This document shows positions 1 to 8,216 of a stretch of DNA of 64,000 nucleotides, piece after piece. Position numbers and translations under genes: made by a program. Under the pieces are notes generated by a model. The model did not search any database. It was not told where the DNA came from and worked only from the letters and a program-made list of their open reading frames with translations. Source of the DNA: Methylopila henanensis (lineage in GTDB: Bacteria; Pseudomonadota; Alphaproteobacteria; Rhizobiales; Methylopilaceae); contig NZ_JBHUER010000002.1 in assembly GCF_042681025.1 (NCBI RefSeq), positions 248,001 to 312,000 of the forward strand, in the 5' to 3' direction. Each line of letters starts with the position of its first letter. Position 1 is the stretch's first letter.

Positions 1-687
1 CTCGTTCAAGTCCTCCGCCGCCTTCTCCGCCCGCATCATCGCGGAGCGGCGCTCGGCCAGCGCCTGCTCTTCGCCGGGCTCCGGAGCGAGCGCGGCGAGC
101 TCATCGCTGGCGTGGCGCAGGAAGTCGGCCTCGCGCCGCGCCGCCTCGACCTGCGCCGTGTGCTCCTCGAGCGCCTTCGCGGCCGCGCGCCGGCGCCGCC
201 AGCGCTCGGAAACGGCCGCGGCTTCGGCCGTGAGACCGCCGAAGCCATCGAGCAGCGCGCGGTGCGCGGCCGGATCGACCAGCGCGCGATCGTCGTGCTG
301 GCCGTGGATCTCGACAAGCGTCGCGCCCAGCGCGCGCAGCGCGTTGGCGCTCACCGGCTGGTCGTTGACGAAGGCGCGCGTGCGCCCGTCGCGGGCCTGC
401 ACGCGGCGCAGAATCAGGTCGCCGTCGTCGGGAATGTCCTGCTCGCGCAGCAGGGCGCGCGCGGGATGGTCGACCGCGAGGTCGAACACGGCGGTCACCT
501 GCCCCTGCTGCTCGCCCTCGCGGACGAGCCCGCCGTCGCCACGGCCGCCAAGCGCGAGCGAGACCGCGTCGAGCACGATCGATTTGCCCGCGCCGGTCTC
601 CCCTGTCATGACCGACAGCCCGGCGTCGAAATCGACGTCGAGCCGGTCGATCAGGACGATGTCGCGGATCGAAAGCCGTGCGAGCAC
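1..687 (-). CDS. recN: DNA repair protein RecN, N-terminal part (cut by window edge)
   Basis: SMC-like ATPase that acts in recombinational repair of double-strand breaks in the cytoplasm. Only the first 229 codons are inside the window; the family is usually about 550 residues, so more than half lies beyond base 1. The GTG start gives MLARLSIRDIVLIDRL, the normal RecN beginning. The Walker A motif GETGAGKS is at residues 29-36, and the start of the coiled-coil arm (Ala/Glu/Arg-rich) lies beyond residue about 150. It follows bamD on the same strand with a 27-base gap, the usual ftsZ-lpxC-bamD-recN order of alphaproteobacteria. The family call is firm. The GTG start is inferred from homology, since no in-frame ATG fits better. 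Confidence 0.93.
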   Translation of the reverse strand, partial: MLARLSIRDIVLIDRLDVDFDAGLSVMTGETGAGKSIVLDAVSLALGGRGDGGLVREGEQQGQVTAVFDLAVDHPARALLREQDIPDDGDLILRRVQARDGRTRAFVNDQPVSANALRALGATLVEIHGQHDDRALVDPAAHRALLDGFGGLTAEAAAVSERWRRRRAAAKALEEHTAQVEAARREADFLRHASDELAALAPEPGEEQALAERRSAMMRAEKAAEDLNE

Positions 688-714
688 GGGATTACTCCGC
701 GAGCGCTGTTCGCC

Positions 715-1587
715 TCAGCCGGTGACGCCGCGGAAGGCGCGGCTGATCCAGGAGCCGGTGTTCTCCTGGGCCTGCTGGACGCCGCCCTGGTTCATCAGCG
801 CGTAGGAGCGCTTGTACCACTCGCTGTCGGGGAAGTTGTGGCCGAGAATCGCGGCGGCCGTCTGCGCCTCGGCCGCGATGCCGAGCGCGAGATAGGCCTC
901 GACGAGGCGGTGCAACGCCTCCTCGATGTGGCGCGTCTGCTGGTACTGGCTCACGACCACGCGGAAGCGGTTGATCGCGCCGGTGTAGTCGCGGCGCGCG
1001 AGGTAGAATCGCCCGACCTGCATCTCCTTGCCGGCGAGCTGGTCGCGGGCGATCTGCATCTTCTTGCGGGCTTCGGCGGCGTACTCGCTCTCCGGCCAGC
1101 GGCGCTGCACCTCGTCGAAGGCGGCGATCGCCTTGGCGGTGCGCTCCTGGTCGCGGCTGATGTCCGGAACCTGATTGTAGTAGGACATGCCGATCAGATA
1201 CTGCGCATAGGCCGCGTCAGGGCTGGTCGGATGAAGCTGGACGTAGCGATTGCCGTTGGTGATCGCTTCCGTGTAGTTGCCGCTGCGGTAGTTGGCGTAG
1301 GTCGTCATCAGCACCGACTTGCGGCCCCACTCGGTGTAGGGGTGCTGGCGGTCGACTTCGGCGAACTTCTTCTTCGCCTCGTCATACGAGCCCGCGTTCA
1401 GGTAGCCGAGGCCCTCGTTGTAGAGCTTGTCGGCGGGCTCGTCAGGCGCGAACTCTTCCTTGTTGGAATTGAAGTAGGAGCAGCCGGCCAGCGGCGCCAC
1501 GAGCGGCAGAGCGACGGCGAGAAGCAGCGCGCTCCTCAGTCCGCGCCCCCGCGCGGAAGACGGGTGTGAGGGCGTACGCAGCGACAT
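715..1587 (-). CDS. bamD: Outer membrane assembly lipoprotein BamD (ComL)
   Basis: Lipoprotein of the BAM complex that folds beta-barrel proteins into the outer membrane. The chosen ATG gives 290 residues. It has a lipoprotein signal peptide with a hydrophobic core at about 20-33 and a lipobox LAGC, so Cys36 would be the acylated first residue. Tetratricopeptide-type repeats follow (LYNEGLGYLNAGSYDEAKKKF; YLIGMSYYNQ; FYLARRDYTGAINRF), typical of BamD. An upstream in-frame ATG at 1617 and one at 1746 are possible, but they would put extra non-signal residues in front of the signal peptide, and a promoter-like sequence lies at 1688-1717. The 160-base gap to lpxC is large for this cluster, which suggests a separate promoter. 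Confidence 0.93.
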   Translation of the reverse strand: MSLRTPSHPSSARGRGLRSALLLAVALPLVAPLAGCSYFNSNKEEFAPDEPADKLYNEGLGYLNAGSYDEAKKKFAEVDRQHPYTEWGRKSVLMTTYANYRSGNYTEAITNGNRYVQLHPTSPDAAYAQYLIGMSYYNQVPDISRDQERTAKAIAAFDEVQRRWPESEYAAEARKKMQIARDQLAGKEMQVGRFYLARRDYTGAINRFRVVVSQYQQTRHIEEALHRLVEAYLALGIAAEAQTAAAILGHNFPDSEWYKRSYALMNQGGVQQAQENTGSWISRAFRGVTG

Positions 1588-1687
1588 CGAAGGCCTCTCG
1601 AGCGTCTGAACCGGCATTGATTCCCCGAACGGCCGCCCCTGTCGGCGCGACCACGAAGCCGTCATCAAACAGACGGCCGCGATGCAG

Positions 1688-1717
1688 TCTATAGCCGAAT
1701 CGGCCGGCGCGCGCCAA
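1688..1717 (-). promoter_or_regulatory. Putative bamD promoter
   Basis: On the minus strand there is TTGGCG, an 18-base spacer, then TATAGA, about 95 bases before the bamD ATG. A GANTC site (1697-1701), the CcrM methylation target, lies in the spacer. Its upstream half overlaps the hairpin at 1699-1733. Assignment rests on consensus match only. Confidence 0.4.
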
Positions 1718-1733
1718 GGCGCGACCGGCCGAT
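1699..1733. other. Long GC hairpin between lpxC and bamD
   Basis: ATCGGCCGG at 1699-1707 pairs with CCGGCCGAT at 1725-1733, and GCGC tracts inside extend the stem. It begins 14 bases after the lpxC stop. There is no T-run after it on the minus strand, so it is more likely an RNA-stability or attenuation structure than a complete intrinsic terminator. Confidence 0.45.
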
Positions 1734-1747
1734 GCATGGGGAACACG

Positions 1748-2701
1748 TCAGGCGGCGCGATGCCCGAAGGCCACGGCCGGATTCGCGACCAGCGCGGGCC
1801 GGCGCGCGTCGCCGCGCTCGCGCCGGGCGGGAGCCTCGGCGTCGACGATGGCGTAGGCCGTGGGATCGGCGAGCAGCGCGCCGAGCACGGCGCCGTTCAG
1901 CCTGTGGCCGCCGCAGAACGAGCGGAACCGGCCGACGAGCGGCGCGCCCGAGAGCGCCAGGTCGCCGACGGCGTCGAGCGCCTTGTGCCGCACGAACTCG
2001 TCCGCGAACCGCAGGCCTTCCGGGTTCAGCACCCGGTCCTCGCCGAGGACAACCGTGTTGTCGGTCGAGGAGCCGCGCGCGAAGCCCGCCGCCCACAGCC
2101 GCTCGACGTCCTTGAGGAAGCCGAAGGTGCGCGCGCCGGCGAGCTCGGTGCGGAAACTGCCCGGCGTCAGGTCGAGCGCGATGCGCTGGCGCCCGATCAG
2201 GTCGCTCGCGAAATCGATCTCGACGTCGAGGTGGAAGCCCTGCGGCGCCGGCGCGAGCTCGGCGAAGCCGCGGCCCTGCTCGACGCGGACAGGCTTCAGG
2301 ATCTTCATCAGCCGGCGCGGCGCGGCCTGCGCCTTGAGCCCGACGCTCTCGATCGCTTCGACGAACGGCCGCGAGGAGCCGTCGGCGATCGGCAGCTCCG
2401 GACCGTCGACCGTGATGCGGACATTGTCGAGCCCGAGCGCGCGGACCGCCGCGAGCAGGTGCTCGGTGGTGGAGACCGACGCGCCGGACGGGTCGCCCAG
2501 CACGGTCTGGAGTTCGGTGCCGTTGACCAGCGCGTGGCTGGCCGGAATCTCACGCTCGTCGCCGTTCGGCATGACGCGGACGAACACGACGCCCGTCCCG
2601 GCGTCGGCCGGATCGAGCGTCAGGGAGACCGGCGCGCCCGAATGAACGCCGACGCCCGAAAGGGCGACCGTTCCGGCGAGCGTGGTCTGATGCGCATACA
2701 T
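1748..2701 (-). CDS. lpxC: UDP-3-O-acyl-N-acetylglucosamine deacetylase LpxC
   Basis: Zinc amidase that catalyses the committed step of lipid A synthesis in the cytoplasm, removing acetate from UDP-3-O-acyl-GlcNAc. The 317 residues match the family length. Zinc ligands are visible: His81 in STTEHLL, and His239/Asp243 in the HKALDAVGD motif, which also holds the catalytic Asp247. The second catalytic histidine is His266 in FCGGHRLNG. The start (MYAHQTTLAGTV) agrees with the family. It lies downstream of ftsZ on the same strand but after a 281-base gap with a strong hairpin, so it may have its own promoter. Confidence 0.97.
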   Translation of the reverse strand: MYAHQTTLAGTVALSGVGVHSGAPVSLTLDPADAGTGVVFVRVMPNGDEREIPASHALVNGTELQTVLGDPSGASVSTTEHLLAAVRALGLDNVRITVDGPELPIADGSSRPFVEAIESVGLKAQAAPRRLMKILKPVRVEQGRGFAELAPAPQGFHLDVEIDFASDLIGRQRIALDLTPGSFRTELAGARTFGFLKDVERLWAAGFARGSSTDNTVVLGEDRVLNPEGLRFADEFVRHKALDAVGDLALSGAPLVGRFRSFCGGHRLNGAVLGALLADPTAYAIVDAEAPARRERGDARRPALVANPAVAFGHRAA

Positions 2702-2908
2702 GAAACACTGTCCTTGAGCACCTGCGGCCGTTGGGAGGCATGGCCGCCTGCGACGGTCGAGCGCCGCAGTTCATCGTCCGGGAGCCCGGACACCTGTGAT
2801 GCGCTGCAAAGTAGGTCGGGCGGACACCCCAACCAAATCAAGGTTCTTTTCGCTTTGTAACAGCCCTAAGGCATTGATCGGGAAGATTTATCCACGCCCA
2901 ACGCACGG

Positions 2909-2940
2909 CTCCGGCCCGGGCGTTCCCGCCCGGGCCGGAG
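2909..2940 (-). terminator. Perfect 14-bp hairpin downstream of ftsZ
   Basis: On the minus strand CTCCGGCCCGGGCG and its exact complement are separated by a GGAA loop, 42 bases after the ftsZ stop. The sequence after it is not T-rich, so it could be a weak terminator, a Rho-stalling structure or an RNA stabiliser. The rest of 2702-2982 holds the lpxC leader and no gene that I can support. Confidence 0.5.
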
Positions 2941-2982
2941 ATTCTCTTCCTTCAGCGTCGACTCGACGCCGACGGCCAGTCT

Positions 2983-4665
2983 TCAGTTCGCCTGACGGCG
3001 CAGGAACGCCGGGATCTCGAGCTGGTCGTCCTCGAGGCCGCGGGGATGGGCCGGGGCCGGAGCGCGGCCGTGGGCGTCGAGACCGCCCTGGGCCGGGCGG
3101 TAGGCCGGCGCCTGCGGAGTCGCCTGCGGACGGCGGGCCGGCTGCTCGGGAGCCGGGGCGCGTTCGGGCGCGTAGGCCTGCTGCGGCGCCTCGTGCTCGT
3201 CCTCCTGGTGCCGGCCGAGGCCGTTCGCCAGACGCTGCAGCAGCGTCATGCGCTTGCGGTCCGGCGCGGCCTGCTCGGCGGCCGGCTCGCGGCTGGCGCG
3301 GATCTGCGCCTGGGCCGGCAGCGGCAGCTCGTCCACCCGCGGCATCCGCGGCGCACGGGCGCGCTCGGCCTGCGGCGGGATGTAGGGCTGGTCGTGATGC
3401 TCCTCCTCCACCGGGGCGTAGGACTGGACCTGCGGCTCCGGAACGGCGGGCTTCGGCGCGGCCGGACGGATGGTGACGTCCTCGATCGCGGCGATCGCCT
3501 GCTGCTCGTAATGGGCCTCGTAGACCGGCTCCTCGTGGTGCTGCGGCGCCTCGTAGGCCTGCGGCGCGGGCTGCGTCGGGGCGCGGAAGGTCGGCAGCGT
3601 CTGCGGCTCGGGGCTGCGGGTCGCGGGCGCCGGCTGCTTGAAGCGGCTGGTCAGCTCGGCGATGCGCTGCTCCGCCGCCGAGACCTGGCCGGCCTCGATG
3701 ATGTGGTCGATACCGGTGGCGACGACCGACACGCGGATGATGCCTTCCAGGCTCTCGTCGAAGGTCGCGCCGAGGATGATGTTGGCCTCGGAGTCCACTT
3801 CCTCGCGGATGCGGGTGGCGGCTTCGTCGACTTCGTAGAGGGTCAGGTCGTTGCCGCCGGTGATCGAGATCAGCAGGCCGCGGGCGCCCTTCATCGAGAC
3901 GTCGTCGAGCAGCGGGTTGGCGATGGCGGCTTCCGCCGCCTGCACCGCGCGCTTCTCGCCGGAGGCCTCGCCCGTGCCCATCATCGCCTTGCCCATCTCG
4001 CGCATGATCGCGCGGACGTCGGCGAAGTCGAGGTTGATCAGGCCTTCCTTGACCATCAGGTCGGTGATGCAGGCGACGCCCGAATAAAGCACCTGGTCCG
4101 CCATCGCGAAGGCGTCGGCGAAGGTGGTGCGCTCGTTCGCGACCCGGAACAGGTTCTGGTTCGGGATGACGATGAGGGTGTCGACCGCCTTCTGCAGCTC
4201 CTCGATGCCGGCCTCGGCCACCTTCATCCGGCGCATGCCTTCGAAGTGGAACGGCTTGGTGACGACGCCGACCGTGAGGATGCCGGCCTCGCGGGCCGCG
4301 CGGGCGACGACCGGCGCGGAGCCGGTGCCGGTGCCGCCGCCCATGCCGGCGGTGATGAACGCCATGTGGGCGCCCGAGAGGTGGTCGCGGATCTCGTCGA
4401 TCACCTCTTCGGCGGCCGCGCGGCCGACTTCCGGCTGCGAGCCCGCGCCGAGGCCTTCGGTGACCTGCACGCCCATCTGGATGATGCGCTCGGCCTTCGA
4501 CAGGGTCAGGGCCTGCGCGTCGGTGTTGGCGACGACGAAGTCGACGCCCACGAGGCCCGCCTCGATCATGTTGTTGACCGCGTTGCCGCCGGCGCCGCCG
4601 ACGCCGAAGACGGTGATCCGCGGCTTCAGTTCCCGGATGTCCGGCATCTTCAGGTTGAGCGTCAT
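2983..4665 (-). CDS. ftsZ: Cell division protein FtsZ
   Basis: Tubulin-like GTPase that polymerises into the Z ring at midcell. GTP signature GGGTGTG is at residues 109-115 and the T7 loop NLDFAD at 211-216. The ordered GTPase core ends near residue 320. A long Pro/Gln/Ala/Glu-rich linker of roughly 220 residues follows, then the conserved C-terminal tail (DDQLEIPAFLRRQ) that binds FtsA. At 560 residues it is longer than enterobacterial FtsZ (about 383), which is normal for alphaproteobacteria. AAGAGG lies 8 bases before the ATG. It sits 109 bases after ftsA. No internal frameshift was seen. Confidence 0.98.
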   Translation of the reverse strand: MTLNLKMPDIRELKPRITVFGVGGAGGNAVNNMIEAGLVGVDFVVANTDAQALTLSKAERIIQMGVQVTEGLGAGSQPEVGRAAAEEVIDEIRDHLSGAHMAFITAGMGGGTGTGSAPVVARAAREAGILTVGVVTKPFHFEGMRRMKVAEAGIEELQKAVDTLIVIPNQNLFRVANERTTFADAFAMADQVLYSGVACITDLMVKEGLINLDFADVRAIMREMGKAMMGTGEASGEKRAVQAAEAAIANPLLDDVSMKGARGLLISITGGNDLTLYEVDEAATRIREEVDSEANIILGATFDESLEGIIRVSVVATGIDHIIEAGQVSAAEQRIAELTSRFKQPAPATRSPEPQTLPTFRAPTQPAPQAYEAPQHHEEPVYEAHYEQQAIAAIEDVTIRPAAPKPAVPEPQVQSYAPVEEEHHDQPYIPPQAERARAPRMPRVDELPLPAQAQIRASREPAAEQAAPDRKRMTLLQRLANGLGRHQEDEHEAPQQAYAPERAPAPEQPARRPQATPQAPAYRPAQGGLDAHGRAPAPAHPRGLEDDQLEIPAFLRRQAN

Positions 4666-4774
4666 CGCATGCCTCTTAGGTTGTCGCGCCGTCCCGGCAC
4701 ATTTGCCAATCGCAGTTTCGGCGTTCGGGGGGCGCGCAAGGCCCCTTTCCGATCGGCGGCCGCCGCGCCGCCCA

Positions 4775-6100
4775 TCAGAAGCTCTCCTTCAGCCACCGGC
4801 CGACCCGGTGGATGTAGGTGTCCTTCTGCGTCTGCCCGCCGCGGCGCATCCGCTTCGGGTCGACGTGCTCCAGTCCCGCGACCTGCGGGAAAACCAGAAG
4901 TCCTACCGGCGCCGCGAACGCCGGCCCCTTGGCCGCCTCGGGCAGCCCGCGGGCGCCCAGCGGGCGGCCGATGCGGACGGGCCGGTCGAGAATGCGGCGC
5001 GCGAGGTCCGGCACGCCGGTGAGCTGGCAGGCGCCGCCGGTGAGCACGACCCGGCGCGCCTCGGAGGCGTGGCCCGAGGCCTTCAGCCGGTCGCGCAGCA
5101 GCTCGAGGATCTCCTCGACCCGCGGCTTGACGATCTTCACGATCATCGACTTCGGCACGTAGCTCGCGGCCTCAAGCTCGCTCTCGCCCACCGGCGTGAC
5201 CGCGAGCTGCTCGCGCTCGTCGGCGATCGAGGGGAACACGCTGGCGTGCAGCGTCTTCAGCCGCTCGGCCTCGTCGAGGCTGGTGGAAAGCCCGCGCGCG
5301 AGGTCGAGGGTGACGTGGCGCCCGCCGAGCGCGACCGCGTCGGAATGCACGAAGCCGCCGCCCTGGAACACCGCGACCGAGGTGGTGCCGCCGCCCATGT
5401 CGACCAGCGTGACGCCCATCTCGCTCTCGTCGTCGACGAGCGCCGCGAGGCCGGCCGCGTAAGGGGCGGCGACCATGGTCTCGACGTGCAGGTGGCAGCG
5501 CTCGACGCAGAGCATCAGGTTGCGCAGGGGCGCGCCCTCGGCGGTGACGATGTGCATGTCGACGCCGAGATGCTGGCCGACCATGCCGCGCGGATCGCGC
5601 ACGCCGCGGGTGGCGTCGAGGCCGAAGCCGGTCGGGATCGAGTGCACCACGGTGCGGTTCGGCCGCACGGTGTGGACGCAGCCCGCCTGCAGCACGCGGC
5701 GGATGTCGCGGTCCTCGACCGGATGGCCGGCGATGCCGACCTCGGCGTGGAAGGTCTCGCTCGACAGCCGGCCGGCGGAGACCGACACGATGACGCTCTC
5801 GATCTGGACGCCGGCCATGCGCTCGGCGGCGTCGACCGCGAGCCGGATCGACTGCTCGGCAGCGTCCATGTCGACGATCTGGCCGTTCTTCACGCCGCGC
5901 GAGCGCTGGTGGCCGACGCCGATGAGCTCGACGAGGTGGGAACGGTCGGGCAGCGCGTCGCCGGGCTCGACCGGCTTCAGCCGGGCGACCAGGCAGGCGA
6001 CCTTCGAGGTTCCGACGTCGAGCACCGACACCACGACGGCCCGCCGCGACGGCAGCGGCCGCATCTTGGGAACGACGCCGTAGGGGAACGCCTGACTCAT
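4775..6100 (-). CDS. ftsA: Cell division protein FtsA
   Basis: Actin-like ATPase that ties FtsZ filaments to the inner membrane and recruits later division proteins. It has 441 residues. Phosphate-binding loop 1 is DVGTSKVA at about 28-35, the second loop is DMGGGTTSVAVF from residue 234, and an amphipathic C-terminal helix (HRVGRWLKESF) forms the membrane anchor. The ATG overlaps the ftsQ stop by 4 bases (ATGA), indicating translational coupling. An extended N-terminus of about 20 residues before the actin fold is usual in this class. Confidence 0.97.
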   Translation of the reverse strand: MSQAFPYGVVPKMRPLPSRRAVVVSVLDVGTSKVACLVARLKPVEPGDALPDRSHLVELIGVGHQRSRGVKNGQIVDMDAAEQSIRLAVDAAERMAGVQIESVIVSVSAGRLSSETFHAEVGIAGHPVEDRDIRRVLQAGCVHTVRPNRTVVHSIPTGFGLDATRGVRDPRGMVGQHLGVDMHIVTAEGAPLRNLMLCVERCHLHVETMVAAPYAAGLAALVDDESEMGVTLVDMGGGTTSVAVFQGGGFVHSDAVALGGRHVTLDLARGLSTSLDEAERLKTLHASVFPSIADEREQLAVTPVGESELEAASYVPKSMIVKIVKPRVEEILELLRDRLKASGHASEARRVVLTGGACQLTGVPDLARRILDRPVRIGRPLGARGLPEAAKGPAFAAPVGLLVFPQVAGLEHVDPKRMRRGGQTQKDTYIHRVGRWLKESF

Positions 6101-7122
6101 GCCCCGCCTGCCTTCTTCCTGGCCTTCTCCGCGGCCTTCTCGGCCTCGGCGAGCGTCTCCGCGGCCTCCGGGGTCAGCCGGACCACGAGGCGCTTCGGAT
6201 CGCGCAGATCGATGGCGGTGACGCCCTTGCCGAACAGGTCGTCGCGCGTCTGGACCTCCTCGAGCCGCGTCAGCGCCGCGGCGAAGCCGAGCTCCGGAAG
6301 CTTGACCTCGACGCCGGAGCGCAGGCGCAGGTTCCAGCGCCGCTCGGCCACGAGCACCGCGGCGTAGGTCTGCTCGCGGATCAGCGGCGCGGCGGCGAGC
6401 GCCTCGAGCAGCGCGCCCGCCTTCAGGTTGGCGGAGGGGCCGACGACCAGCGGCAGATGAGCGAAGCGCGAGTCGCGGAACTCGTCGATCGGGGTGCCGT
6501 CGGCCGCGAGGATCTGCACCTTGCCGTCGTGCTGCCAGAGCGCGAACGGCTTCCGCTCCACCAGATGCACGGTGACGCGGTCGGGATAGAGCTTGCGGAC
6601 GGTCGCGTCGGCGACCAGCGGATTCGCCATCAGGCGCTCGCGGGCGGCCTTCACGTCGAGGAACGGCAGCGCCGTGTCGTCCTTGACGCCGAGCGCCAGC
6701 AGCACCTCGTCGTCGGTCAGCGCGTTCTGGCCCTCGGTCGCAACCGCGACGACGCGGAAGCCGACGGCGTTCGCCACCGTGATGTGAAGATTCTCGATCT
6801 CGTGGCGGACGGCCGGCCAGTGCCCGCCCTCGATCATGCCGGCGAGGCCGGTCGCGGCGTAGAGCAGCGCCGAAAGCGCCACGCCGACCCGGCGGCGGCG
6901 GACGATGCGCTCGAAGCGGAAACGGAAGGAGGACCAGCGGCTCGCGCCGATCACTTCATGGACGTCGTCGAGGTCGGGGCGCGGCTGGCGCGCGTTCTCG
7001 CCGACCTTGCGCATGTTCGGCCCGGTCTTGAACACCGTGGTCCGGCGCGGCGCCGGACCGCGCCCGCCGGCGGGCGGCGCGGGGCGTTCTAGCGATCTAA
7101 GGAGGCGTCCTCCACTAGCCAT
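6097..7122 (-). CDS. ftsQ: Cell division protein FtsQ
   Basis: Bitopic membrane protein linking early and late division proteins. The 341 residues show a long Pro/Arg-rich cytoplasmic tail (about 1-77), one membrane segment (about 78-97), a periplasmic POTRA domain (about 122-190; VVAVATEGQNALTDDEV) and the FtsQ C-terminal domain. The start overlaps the end of ddl by 34 bases. GGTGAG lies 8 bases before the ATG. An internal Met (MRKVGENARQ, at 7017) is an alternative start. The C-terminus ends in an unusual Ala/Lys/Glu-rich helix after the conserved part. Confidence 0.94.
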   Translation of the reverse strand: MASGGRLLRSLERPAPPAGGRGPAPRRTTVFKTGPNMRKVGENARQPRPDLDDVHEVIGASRWSSFRFRFERIVRRRRVGVALSALLYAATGLAGMIEGGHWPAVRHEIENLHITVANAVGFRVVAVATEGQNALTDDEVLLALGVKDDTALPFLDVKAARERLMANPLVADATVRKLYPDRVTVHLVERKPFALWQHDGKVQILAADGTPIDEFRDSRFAHLPLVVGPSANLKAGALLEALAAAPLIREQTYAAVLVAERRWNLRLRSGVEVKLPELGFAAALTRLEEVQTRDDLFGKGVTAIDLRDPKRLVVRLTPEAAETLAEAEKAAEKARKKAGGA

Positions 7123-8009
7123 CGAACGAGCTCACCAAACCCCATGCCGGCATAAGCGGCGAGTTCCGGCACGAGCGACGTCTCCGTCATGCCGGGCTGC
7201 GTGTTCACTTCGAGGCAGACGAGCTCTCCCGTTCCGCCCTCGCGGTCGTCGAAACGGAAATCGGCCCTGCTGACTCCGCGGCACCCGAGCGCGTGGTGCG
7301 CCGCGACAGCCAGTTTTCGGACCTCTTGGTAAACAAAGGATGAAATTTTTGCGGGCAGGACGTGTTGCGAACCGCCCTTCGCGTACTTGGCGTCGAAGTC
7401 GTACCAGCCCTCTCCGGGCACGATTTCGATCACGTCGAGCGCCTCGCCGTTGAGGACGGCGCAGGTAAGCTCTTTCCCTGCAACGAAATTTTCCGCAAGC
7501 AGCAGATCGCCATGGGCCCAGTCGCCGCGCGTCAGCTCCTGCGGCGGATGGGCGTGGTCTTCGTTAACGATCAGCACGCCGACCGACGATCCGCCGTCGA
7601 CAGGCTTGAGGACGTAAGGCGGCGTCAGGACATGCGCCGCGGCCGCTTCCGCCCGCGTGACCACTTTGCCGCGGGGCACGGCGACGCCCGCCGCGGCCAT
7701 CACCGTCTTCGCGCGTTCCTTGTGCATGGCGAGCGAGGAGGCCAGCACGCCGGAGTGCGTGTAGGGGATTCCCATGATCTCCAGCAGGCCCTGCACCGTG
7801 CCGTCCTCTCCGAAGCGGCCGTGGAGCGCGTTGAAGCACACGTCCGGCCGGGTCTTCGCGAGCACGTCCGCGAGGTCGCGGCCGACGTCGATCGGCGTGA
7901 CGCGAAAACCCTCGCCTTCCAAGGCCTTGGCGCAGGCGGCTCCCGACCAGAGCGAGACCTGCCGCTCCGAGGACCAGCCGCCCATCAGGACGGCGACGTG
8001 CTTGGACAT
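7089..8009 (-). CDS. ddl: D-alanine--D-alanine ligase
   Basis: ATP-grasp ligase that makes D-Ala-D-Ala for peptidoglycan stem peptides. The start MSKHVAVLMGG gives 306 residues, the standard DdlB size; a longer frame reaches 8054 but adds residues not found in the family. Motifs seen are LMGGWSSERQVSL (substrate loop), HGRFGEDG, PYVLKPVDGGSSVGV (ATP-grasp) and the metal-binding EVNTQPGMT near the C-terminus. It lies upstream of ftsQ (34-base overlap) and downstream of murB across a 207-base gap that carries a dispersed repeat. Confidence 0.96.
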   Translation of the reverse strand: MSKHVAVLMGGWSSERQVSLWSGAACAKALEGEGFRVTPIDVGRDLADVLAKTRPDVCFNALHGRFGEDGTVQGLLEIMGIPYTHSGVLASSLAMHKERAKTVMAAAGVAVPRGKVVTRAEAAAAHVLTPPYVLKPVDGGSSVGVLIVNEDHAHPPQELTRGDWAHGDLLLAENFVAGKELTCAVLNGEALDVIEIVPGEGWYDFDAKYAKGGSQHVLPAKISSFVYQEVRKLAVAAHHALGCRGVSRADFRFDDREGGTGELVCLEVNTQPGMTETSLVPELAAYAGMGFGELVRWLVEDASLDR

Positions 8010-8080
8010 GTGTGTTTCCCGAACATTTCTCTGGGCGAGCGCATCACGCTTCACCCCGCAAGCGGCGTCAGACTAAGGCG

Positions 8081-8168
8081 CGTCATGGTCCGGCTTGACC
8101 GGACCATCCATCTCAGGCGTCGAGCGCTACGTCGGCGATGGGTCCTCCGGTCAGGCCGGAGGACGACG
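8081..8168. repeat. Palindromic intergenic repeat, copy 1
   Basis: The outer ends are inverted: it begins CGTCATGGTCCGG and ends CCGGAGGACGACG, and each end is a hairpin itself (GGTCCGG/CCGGACC at 8087-8105; GTCCTCCGG/CCGGAGGAC at 8142-8164). It occupies the gap between murB (stop 8217) and ddl (start 8009). The terminal pattern CGTC...GACG is shared with the element at 35304-35448. Such mosaic palindromes are common between genes in Hyphomicrobiales genomes (from memory). The rest of the gap holds no gene. Confidence 0.6.
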
Positions 8169-8216
8169 AGGCGCTTTACGATCGGGGCCCTGCGGCAGGG
8201 ACAAGCGCGGCTTCCC

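Noticed and set aside
3046..5022. Long frames antisense to ftsZ and ftsA, and similar ones opposite carB, pepN and the PleC-type kinase
   Set aside because: Same codon-bias shadow effect; low-complexity products and no ribosome sites.
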